Assembly (NCBI RefSeq): GCF_900112585.1 | Contig: NZ_FOLY01000001.1 | Coordinates: forward strand, 124,001 to 188,000 | Direction: 5' to 3' | Source of the DNA: Kushneria avicenniae | GTDB taxonomy: Bacteria; Pseudomonadota; Gammaproteobacteria; Pseudomonadales; Halomonadaceae | DNA length: 64,000 nucleotides | Notes under the pieces: generated by a model | Seen by the model: the letters and a program-made list of their open reading frames with translations, nothing else | Told to the model about the DNA's origin: nothing | Database searches by the model: none | Position numbers and translations under genes: made by a program | Shown here: positions 57,892 to 64,000 of the stretch, piece after piece | Position numbering within the stretch: the stretch's first letter is position 1 | Layout of the letters: the number at the start of each line of letters is the position of its first letter

Positions 57892-57988
57892 CAGATCGAT
57901 GAAAGGCGACAGGAAAGGTGCTGGTTGCGGAGTTACGTCGCCTTGCCTAGGCTCATCTCAGGATAATCAGATACATGGAGGCATCGAG

Positions 57989-58228
57989 ATGGCCAACAGC
58001 GGACGTGGTTTTACCAAGGGCAACATGGATCGCGAAAACGAGCATCAGGGCAGCAACCCGCCCGCCGTTTACGACGTCGGTGATCGCCCGGGACATGCGG
58101 GTGAATTTCAGGAGTGCACCCCGCAGGGGGATCTGCTGGATGAATCTACCCGCATCCAGCTCGATCATGACGACGAGCCTCTGCCGCCGACTTCACAGAA
58201 AAACAACAAGTGGCGCATGATGAACTGA
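57989..58228 (+). CDS. Small hydrophilic unknown protein
   Basis: A 79-residue protein, MANSGRGFTKGNMDRENEHQ at the start, then acidic and rich in Asp, Glu, Gly and Asn with no hydrophobic segment; it is probably largely disordered. The ATG at 57989 is preceded by GGAGG eight bases upstream, a convincing ribosome binding site, and a palindromic terminator follows, so it is a real gene. No family is recognised; composition recalls small stress-related hydrophilic proteins, which is only an impression. Confidence 0.65.
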   Translation: MANSGRGFTKGNMDRENEHQGSNPPAVYDVGDRPGHAGEFQECTPQGDLLDESTRIQLDHDDEPLPPTSQKNNKWRMMN

Positions 58229-58247
58229 GACGCCGCCCTGTTGTTTC

Positions 58248-58275
58248 AAACGCCCGCTGATCAGCGGGCGTTTTG
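58248..58275. terminator. Bidirectional terminator between small protein gene and cvrA
   Basis: AAACGCCCGCTGA and TCAGCGGGCGTTT (58248-58273) are perfect reverse complements with A/T ends, serving both convergent genes. Confidence 0.88.
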
Positions 58276-58289
58276 ATAGGTATGCCCTG

Positions 58290-59999
58290 CTAGCCGTGCA
58301 GTCGAAGCCCTACCCGCGTCACCGTATTGCCTTCAACGTCCTGCACGATCCAGTGAATACCATGCCAGTCGATATCGTCACCAACGACCGGATACCCCCC
58401 TACTCGGCGCGCGATAAAGGCACCAAGCATTTCTTCACGCTCCCATCGCGACAGGGTCAGGCCATAAGCATCAGCGACATCCCCCATCAGCGCTTCCCCT
58501 GACAGCGCAAAGGCCCCAAAGAAATCTCGCTCACGCTTGAGTTCGGCATCGCCGTTGAACAGATGGTTGATGGCATTAAGATCATGCGTGCGGGCGATGA
58601 CACAGGCAACGTCCCCGGCCTGCAGCCGCGTACTGCCGGTAGGATGAATCATGACGTGTTCGCGAAAGATGGCCGCCACGACTGCACCGGACGGAAAGCG
58701 CAGCATTCTCAGCTGCGTGTTTTCAACTCGCTTGCTGTCGACCTTGTAGACGAACATTTCATAGTCATCTTCAGGGAGAACACCCAGCAGTCGACGTCGC
58801 GCCGGCGCTGTTTCCGCGGGCACCTCGACCTTCAGCCAGCGCGCCATGTGACCAATGGTAGTGCCCTGCAATATCAACGAAATCAGCACCACGAAAAAGG
58901 CCACGTTGAAATAAAGCGAGGCGTTTTCGACCCCGGCAATGACCGGAAAGATGGCCAGCACGATGGGCACGCCGCCACGCAGGCCGACCCATGAAATAAA
59001 GCCGAGCTCTCGCCAGCGAAAGCCGAAAAACGGCTTGAGGCTCAGCAGTACTGACAGAGGACGCGCTATAAAGATCAGCACCACGGCGACCATGACGCTG
59101 AACCATGCGTAATCCACCATTTCGCTGGGCGTCACCAGAAGCCCCAGCGTCAGAAAAAGTCCGATCTGACTCAGCCAGGCCAGACCATCATGGACAGGCA
59201 GAATAAATTCGAGATGCTTGCCACGAATGTTGCCGATCATGACGCCGGCCAGGTAAATGGCCAGAAAACCACTGCCGCCCAGCATGTTGGTCAGGGCGAA
59301 AACGCTGAAACCCATGGCGGCTGCCAGCAATGAATAAAGCCCTGGCGCCAGATCCAGCCAGCGCAGCAGACGGCCCAGCAGCCAGCCGCTGGCAATGCCG
59401 GCCAGCGCACCGATGCCGAACTGTTCGACAAACATTAAAAGCGTGCCGGAAACGCTGTCGATGGAGCCGGCAAGCATCTGCGACAGGATCAGCGTCAGGA
59501 AGATGGCCATCGGATCGTTGGTGCCCGATTCGATCTCAAGCGTTGCCCCAACGCGCTCATTGAGGCGGATGCCCTGACCGCTGAGCATCGAAAAAACGGC
59601 CGCGGCATCCGTGGAGCCGACAATGGCACCGACCAGTAGCCCCTCAACAATATCGAGATCAAACACCCACATCGCAAACAGCCCGGTCAGGCCACTGGTC
59701 AGAAACACGCCCAGGGTGGCCAGCGACAGCGCCGGTCGCAGACCCACCCTGAAGGTTTTCATGCGCGTTCGAAGGCCGCCGTCCAGCAGGATCATGGCCA
59801 GGGCCAGTTGACCGATCAGGTAGGCCAGATTGTAGTCGTCGAAATTGATCAGGCCGAGGCCGTCGACACCGGCCAGCATGCCGATGCCAAGGAACAGCGG
59901 AAGCAGTGGCAGGCCGATACGCGCAGAGACGCGGCTGGCCAGAATGCTCATGGCCACCAGTAATCCGCCAAGCAGGAATATGCTGTTAAAGTCGATCAC
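58290..59999 (-). CDS. cvrA: K+/H+ antiporter, CvrA/NhaP2 type
   Basis: A 569-residue CPA1-family antiporter. About 12-13 transmembrane helices occupy residues 1-395, including the ion-site segment GAIVGSTDAAAVFSML and ESGTNDPMAIF with paired acids. The cytoplasmic C-terminus has a TrkA-C domain (about 410-485) and a CorC/HlyC-type domain (490-569), exactly the NhaP2/CvrA arrangement that extrudes K+ in exchange for H+. In a halophile it would help set cytoplasmic K+ after osmotic change. Monocistronic on the minus strand. Confidence 0.93.
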   Translation of the reverse strand: MIDFNSIFLLGGLLVAMSILASRVSARIGLPLLPLFLGIGMLAGVDGLGLINFDDYNLAYLIGQLALAMILLDGGLRTRMKTFRVGLRPALSLATLGVFLTSGLTGLFAMWVFDLDIVEGLLVGAIVGSTDAAAVFSMLSGQGIRLNERVGATLEIESGTNDPMAIFLTLILSQMLAGSIDSVSGTLLMFVEQFGIGALAGIASGWLLGRLLRWLDLAPGLYSLLAAAMGFSVFALTNMLGGSGFLAIYLAGVMIGNIRGKHLEFILPVHDGLAWLSQIGLFLTLGLLVTPSEMVDYAWFSVMVAVVLIFIARPLSVLLSLKPFFGFRWRELGFISWVGLRGGVPIVLAIFPVIAGVENASLYFNVAFFVVLISLILQGTTIGHMARWLKVEVPAETAPARRRLLGVLPEDDYEMFVYKVDSKRVENTQLRMLRFPSGAVVAAIFREHVMIHPTGSTRLQAGDVACVIARTHDLNAINHLFNGDAELKRERDFFGAFALSGEALMGDVADAYGLTLSRWEREEMLGAFIARRVGGYPVVGDDIDWHGIHWIVQDVEGNTVTRVGLRLHG

Positions 60000-60111
60000 G
60001 GCGTTTCTTTAATAACCTCTGGTAATAAGCCATAGTGTGCCATGAACGCAGGCCTTTATCATCCACGCTTCCCGATGACCATGATCGAACATTTCATGTC
60101 GCGACACATCC

Positions 60112-60960
60112 TTATTGATCACCGAGCCAGCGTTGCGCATCGCGTATTCGTGTCCAGGGGACAGGACCAAAACAGTTGAAGCACCACAGAATGGCCCGGC
60201 AGACCCGTCGATGCGCACTGATGTCCATAATCTCGCAGAATGGCCAGTAGCGATCCAGAAAAGCGCGTTGCTGATCGGACCGGGTGATCAATAGTTCGAT
60301 CAACGCCCAGTCAAACTCCCGTGGTGCCCATACCAGCGCCTCCCAGTCGCTCCAGCACCAGTCGATGGCCCCCTGTATGAACTGATCCTCACGAAGATCC
60401 GGCAGGCACCATACCGCACTGCTCGGCACGGGCACCTGATCCGGCAGGTCCTGAAGCACTTCCGGTGGCGCGTACTGTCGGAGATAGTGTCTTGCCCGCT
60501 GGGGCCAGTCCGACAATGGCCATACGCTCGCCAGCGGATGCCCCCAGCCCGACACCGGAGCGGCGTGCAGTCGGCCGATCTGTTCTCCCAGACGAGCGCT
60601 GAAATCAGTATTCATGGTGGCGGTTTGGCCGGCGCACCATGGGAGACTCCATATCGGTGCGCCTTGCAGGGTGCCCAGCCAGGTCATCGGTAATGGCAGC
60701 ATGGGCAGGTGCGCCGGCAGATTGCCCGCCAGACGCGTCAGGCGCTCGGCATGCGCCCAGCGATCAAAACCGAAAAGCGCCCATAGCCCGTGCCAGAAGG
60801 GATCATTGATGGTGGTTCGCGCCATGCGAATCATTTCCGGAGACAGGGCATCGCTTTTCCAGCGCCAGTTGGAAGCGTCTTCCCAGTCCAGCGGCTGGGC
60901 AATGAGCGGTCGCCCCAGAAAGAAGGAGAGTCGTTCGGTCATTTCGCACGATGGTGACAT
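60112..60960 (-). CDS. Phosphotransferase-like protein with degenerate catalytic loop
   Basis: A 282-residue, Trp-rich soluble protein of no named family. The part RLGEQIGRLHAAPVSGWG and then CLPDLREDQFIQGAIDWCWSD, APREFDWALIELLI follows the layout of aminoglycoside phosphotransferase/choline kinase folds: a histidine in the L-H-A-x-P helix, a Brenner-like loop and the I-D-W metal motif. In the loop, the usual H-G-D-L-H-x-x-N becomes L-P-D178-L-R-E-D-Q183, losing the first His and the Asn, while D190 is kept. The N-terminal kinase lobe is not recognisable. It may be a pseudo-kinase or a divergent kinase; substrate unknown. Confidence 0.6.
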   Translation of the reverse strand: MSPSCEMTERLSFFLGRPLIAQPLDWEDASNWRWKSDALSPEMIRMARTTINDPFWHGLWALFGFDRWAHAERLTRLAGNLPAHLPMLPLPMTWLGTLQGAPIWSLPWCAGQTATMNTDFSARLGEQIGRLHAAPVSGWGHPLASVWPLSDWPQRARHYLRQYAPPEVLQDLPDQVPVPSSAVWCLPDLREDQFIQGAIDWCWSDWEALVWAPREFDWALIELLITRSDQQRAFLDRYWPFCEIMDISAHRRVCRAILWCFNCFGPVPWTRIRDAQRWLGDQ

Positions 60961-61128
60961 GCAGTAGCGGTCCTTGTGGCCGGGAAGCCGTGGTGTCGTC
61001 AGTTTTTTTCCAGGTATGCAGGCAATGATTCGTTAAAAAGCGCTTCATGTGAATGAATCCGTCGATATCGCCTGCGCCAGTGACATGTTCGCTGGTGATG
61101 GAAGGCTCTGAGCGCTAGACTCTGCGGT

Positions 61129-61245
61129 GTTCGAACGGGGTGTGTCGACGCATGTCGATGCTGAGAGTGGCTGACCACAACCCGCAAGGTGCCTGCAGCG
61201 CGCCCATTACCTGATCCGGTTCATACCGGCGGAGGGATTTCGAAT
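61129..61245 (+). ncRNA. TPP riboswitch (THI element)
   Basis: The 3' core CCTGATCCGGTTCATACCGG followed by CGGAGGGATTT (61210-61240) matches the conserved A-C-C-U-G-A-U-C...G-x-A-G-G-G-A half, and the 5' core ACGGGGTG (61135-61142) with GCTGAGAG (61160-61167) matches the G-G-G-G-U-G...C-U-G-A-G-A half. TTCGAA at 61130-61135 and at 61239-61244 closes helix P1. It lies directly upstream of the thiZXY-type operon and would shut it off when thiamine pyrophosphate is abundant. Confidence 0.92.
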
Positions 61246-61264
61246 CACGCCAGCCGTGCCCTTC

Positions 61265-61280
61265 GCCCTTTAAAAAGGGC
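61265..61280 (+). promoter_or_regulatory. Hairpin covering the ribosome binding site of the thiZ-type gene
   Basis: GCCCTT (61265-61270), loop TAAA and AAGGGC (61275-61280) form a small stem; its right arm holds AAGGG, the only plausible ribosome binding site for the ATG at 61285. It is 20 bases after the riboswitch and can serve as its translational expression platform. Confidence 0.6.
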
Positions 61281-61284
61281 TCTT

Positions 61285-62055
61285 ATGCAGCACTCCCGAC
61301 ACAAGGTCTCTACCGACGCTCATGCGCCCGGTGCTCTCCATGTCCAGAACGCGCGCCTGGCCTTCGGCGAACGGGTGCTTTTTGACGATATCTCCCTGTC
61401 ATTGCCATCAGCCAGCTGGAGCTGCCTGCTGGGTCGCAGCGGCTGTGGCAAAAGCTCGCTGCTGCGTCTGATGGCGGGGCTTGAGGTCTCAAACGATGCG
61501 CAGCTGACTCTGGAGGATGCCTCACAGCGGCCCTGGCGGCAGCGCATTGCCTGGATGGGGCAGCAGGATCTGCTGCTGCCCTGGCGGCGCGTGATCGATA
61601 ACGTACAGCTCGGATCGACCATGCGCGGTGAGCGCAGTGACCCCGAGCGTGCCATGGCGCTGCTTGAAAGAACCGGTCTGGACTGGGCGGCGCGCCGCTA
61701 CCCCCAGACCCTTTCCGGCGGGGAACGGGCCCGGGTGGCACTGGCCCGGACACTCTATGAACAGGCTCCACTGGTGCTGATGGATGAGCCCTTTGCCGCG
61801 CTGGATGCCCTGACGCGTCTGGATATTCATGAGCGGGCCTGTGAACTGCTGGCCGATCGTATGGTTGTGATGGTCACGCATGACCCGATTGAAGCCCTGC
61901 GGCTGGGCGATCAACTGCTGGTCATGCGCGGCAGTCCGGCCCGAATCGAGCATTTTGCCCCACCGGAAGGCACGCCACCGCGTCACCCGGCCACCGATTC
62001 GATGAGTCGACATCATGATGACCTGTTAAAGGCGCTGACGGAGCAGACCGCATGA
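61285..62055 (+). CDS. thiZ: ABC transporter ATPase for thiamine pyrimidine precursor (ThiZ type)
   Basis: A 256-residue ATP-binding protein: Walker A GRSGCGKSSLL, signature LSGGERARVALART, Walker B LVLMDEPFAALD and the switch histidine in MVTHDP. With the permease and NMT1-like binding protein encoded downstream and a TPP riboswitch upstream, it fits the ThiXYZ importer of a pyrimidine thiamine precursor (HMP or formylaminopyrimidine). ATG 61285 lies just after the riboswitch platform; in-frame codons upstream are inside the riboswitch. The stop overlaps the next start (ATGA). The exact substrate is inferred. Confidence 0.85.
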   Translation: MQHSRHKVSTDAHAPGALHVQNARLAFGERVLFDDISLSLPSASWSCLLGRSGCGKSSLLRLMAGLEVSNDAQLTLEDASQRPWRQRIAWMGQQDLLLPWRRVIDNVQLGSTMRGERSDPERAMALLERTGLDWAARRYPQTLSGGERARVALARTLYEQAPLVLMDEPFAALDALTRLDIHERACELLADRMVVMVTHDPIEALRLGDQLLVMRGSPARIEHFAPPEGTPPRHPATDSMSRHHDDLLKALTEQTA

Positions 62056-62843
62056 TACGATCCCTGCTCCTGCCTGCGATGCGGCTGGTGCTCGCGACCG
62101 CACTGCTGGTGGGGCTCTGGCAACTGGTGGTGCTTATGGGGGCACCGCGCTACATGCTGCCGGCGCCCTCAAGTGTTGTGCAGACGCTTGTCGCTCAGTC
62201 GGCGCTTTTGTGGCATCACGCCCTGGTGACCCTGGGAGAAATCGTGGCCGGCTTTCTTTGCGGCACGCTCTTGGGCATCGGAACAGCGCTGATACTGTCG
62301 CGATGGGCCTTTCTGCGCTCTACCGTTTTGCCGCTGCTGTTGTTGACCCAGGCCATTCCGGTGTTTGCCATTGCCCCGCTGCTGGTGCTGTGGTTCGGCT
62401 ATGGCCCGGGATCGAAAGTCGTCATGGCCACGCTGATCATCTACTTTCCGATCGCCTCGACCTGCTATGACGGCCTGCGTCAGACCCAGCCCGGCTGGCT
62501 CGATCTGGCCGCGACCATGGGCGCCAGCGCCAATCGACGCCTTTTCTATATACGTTTGCCGGCGGCCCTGCCCTCGTTGGCTTCAGGCCTTCGCATGGCT
62601 GCAACGGCGGCGCCCATCGGCGCCATCATCGGTGAATGGGTCGGCTCCAGCGCCGGTCTCGGCTATCTCATGCTGCAGGCCAACGGCCGTATGCAGACCG
62701 ACCTGATGTTTGCTGCGCTGATCGTACTGCTGGTCATCACCATCACCCTTTATTTCACTGTCGATCGCCTGTGTCGTTTGGCCATGCCCTGGCAGCCGGA
62801 CCGTACCGGCAGGCAGACGTTGATCAATGGAGAGAAAATATGA
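62052..62843 (+). CDS. thiX: ABC transporter permease, ThiX type
   Basis: A 263-residue permease with six transmembrane helices and the EAA-type loop ATMGASANRRLFYIRLPAALP (in two parts around residue 160) that contacts the ATPase. It belongs to the SsuC/TauC/ThiX group. It overlaps both neighbours by four bases (ATGA), so the three genes are tightly coupled. The substrate comes from the riboswitch and the binding protein, not from this sequence alone. Confidence 0.85.
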   Translation: MIRSLLLPAMRLVLATALLVGLWQLVVLMGAPRYMLPAPSSVVQTLVAQSALLWHHALVTLGEIVAGFLCGTLLGIGTALILSRWAFLRSTVLPLLLLTQAIPVFAIAPLLVLWFGYGPGSKVVMATLIIYFPIASTCYDGLRQTQPGWLDLAATMGASANRRLFYIRLPAALPSLASGLRMAATAAPIGAIIGEWVGSSAGLGYLMLQANGRMQTDLMFAALIVLLVITITLYFTVDRLCRLAMPWQPDRTGRQTLINGEKI

Positions 62844-63850
62844 AAAAACTGCTGGATCGACTGTGTTTCACGGCGCTCATGGCCGCTTTGCTGGCTGGTA
62901 TTGCAAGAGCCGATACGGACACCGACGACACACAGACGCCCCTGTCGTCGCCCCCCGAGGCCTCCCTCAACCTGATGCTGGACTGGTACGTCAATCCCAC
63001 TCATGGACCGATCATCATCGCGCAGCAAAAGGGCTTTTTTCGTGATCTCGGGTTAAAGGTCACCATCGATACGCCGGCCGACCCGACCGCTCCGCCCAAG
63101 CTGGTCGCTGCCGGTCGAGAAGATCTGGCGTTAAGCTATCAGCCGCAGCTCCATCTGCAGGTTGATGAAGGCTTGCCGGTCAAGCGAGTGGGTACGCTGA
63201 TCGGTACGCCACTGAACGCGCTCATGGTGCGGGCCGACAGCGATATCCATCAGGTCAGCGATCTCAAGGGCAAACGAGTGGGCTACTCGGTTGGCGGCGT
63301 CGAAGAAGTACTGCTGGCGGCAATGCTTAACCACTCTGGACTCGATATGGACGATGTCGAGCCGGTCAACGTCAACTTTGCCCTGACGCCTGCCCTGCTG
63401 AGCCGGCAGGTCGATGCGGTCACGGGAGCTTTTCGCAATTTCGAGCCGGCGCAGATGGCACAGGAAGGTGTTGAGGGCCGTGCCTTTTATATCGAGGAGG
63501 AAGGCGTCCCCATCTATGACGAACTGATCTTTCTCGCCAACACCGACACGCTCGATAACCAGCGGGCTCTGATATCGCGGTTCATGAGGGCCGTCGAAAA
63601 GGCAACCATGTGGATCGTGAATCATCCCGAAGAGGGCTGGACACTTTTCAAGAGCTACGACGCCTCACTGGACAATGAAGTCAACCACAAGGCATGGGAG
63701 GCCAGCATTGTGCGCTTTGCGCTGCGCCCCGCGGCGCTGGATACCGCACGCTATCGGGATTTCGAGAATTTCCTGCTGGATCGTGGGGTCATCAAAAAGC
63801 GGGTGCCCGTCGAGCGTCTGGCGGAGGACGTCAACGCCACCGGTAACTGA
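62840..63850 (+). CDS. thiY: Thiamine-precursor binding protein, NMT1/THI5-like (ThiY type)
   Basis: A 336-residue periplasmic binding protein with a signal peptide (about 1-24, ending AGIARA). LDWYVNPTHGPIIIAQQKGFF is the characteristic start of the mature NMT1/THI5-like fold, with later VGYSVGGVEEVLL and AVTGAFRNFEPAQ. Bacterial ThiY binds N-formyl-4-amino-5-aminomethyl-2-methylpyrimidine. ATG overlaps the thiX stop. It is the last gene of the riboswitch-controlled operon; no tenA or thiD lies in the window. Confidence 0.88.
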   Translation: MKKLLDRLCFTALMAALLAGIARADTDTDDTQTPLSSPPEASLNLMLDWYVNPTHGPIIIAQQKGFFRDLGLKVTIDTPADPTAPPKLVAAGREDLALSYQPQLHLQVDEGLPVKRVGTLIGTPLNALMVRADSDIHQVSDLKGKRVGYSVGGVEEVLLAAMLNHSGLDMDDVEPVNVNFALTPALLSRQVDAVTGAFRNFEPAQMAQEGVEGRAFYIEEEGVPIYDELIFLANTDTLDNQRALISRFMRAVEKATMWIVNHPEEGWTLFKSYDASLDNEVNHKAWEASIVRFALRPAALDTARYRDFENFLLDRGVIKKRVPVERLAEDVNATGN

Positions 63851-63963
63851 CAGGATGCCGTCATGGGGCGTTAACGGCACAGAAGGGTTGATCGAAACCG
63901 GGATAACCATAAAAATCAGGGACATAACGTTTCATGAATGCCATCATGTGTCCGCCCTGACAG

Positions 63964-63985
63964 ACGCCGCCGCAGATGGCGGCGT
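63964..63985 (+). terminator. Possible weak terminator near window end
   Basis: ACGCCGCC (63964-63971) and GGCGGCGT (63978-63985) form a GC-rich stem with a six-base loop, followed by only TTACAATCC. It may end the thi operon, 113 bases after thiY, or belong to a gene beyond the window. Confidence 0.45.
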
Positions 63986-64000
63986 TTACAATCCTTATTA

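Overview
The window comes from the chromosome of a moderately halophilic gammaproteobacterium, most likely a member of the Halomonadaceae (Halomonas/Kushneria/Chromohalobacter-like). The pointers are a full ectABC ectoine operon and an otsBA trehalose operon side by side with gamma-type housekeeping blocks (aspS-yebC-ruvCAB-ybgC-tolQRAB-pal-cpoB, ubiG-mupP, yccA-tusDCBE, wrbA-DUF2069). The genus-level call is inference only. No rRNA, CRISPR array, insertion sequence or prophage was seen.

Layout. 1-1070: end of a LysR regulator and an acylphosphatase. 1183-6279 (minus strand): nucleoside hydrolase-otsB-otsA, a PAP2 lipid phosphatase and a D-2-hydroxyacid dehydrogenase. 6480-17384 (plus): fmdB-aspS, yebC, ruvCAB and the complete Tol-Pal cluster, whose tolA carries 14 perfect-period 24-bp repeats. 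17459-18867 (minus): ubiG-mupP. 19508-21711: galU followed by a UDP-glucose-dehydrogenase-like protein that has lost its catalytic residues. 21784-22413: an Fe-type superoxide dismutase. 22585-29355: a membrane coiled-coil protein and tamAB. 29455-33476: msrA, a YheT hydrolase, a beta-carbonic anhydrase and glutathione reductase. 33644-36133: ectABC with promoter and terminator. 36957-39575: zur, a dihydroorotase of the Q-x-H type, hisI and yidD in one tight run, which looks like a zinc-limitation operon. 40017-43544: sufE and nfuA flank an intact tyrosine recombinase and a divergent KfrA-like coiled-coil DNA-binding protein, with a symmetric operator array between them. 43808-47515: metH. 47634-54937: smrA-like, yihY, wrbA, pdxH, an XRE-cupin regulator, moaB and moeA. 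54946-57225 (minus): yccA and tusDCBE. 57372-57462: tRNA-Ser(UGA). 57607-60960: two small unknown proteins, a CvrA-type K+/H+ antiporter and a degenerate phosphotransferase-like protein. 61129-63850: a TPP riboswitch driving an ABC importer (ATPase-permease-binding protein) of the ThiXYZ thiamine-pyrimidine type.

How it fits together. Osmotic adaptation (ectoine, trehalose, K+/H+ exchange), envelope integrity (Tol-Pal, TamAB, PAP2 phosphatase, MupP peptidoglycan recycling) and redox/sulfur handling (gor, msrA, SOD, SufE/NfuA, TusBCDE) dominate. The least ordinary parts are the zur-linked operon, the recombinase/KfrA module with its palindromic intergenic DNA, and the pseudo-UGD behind galU.
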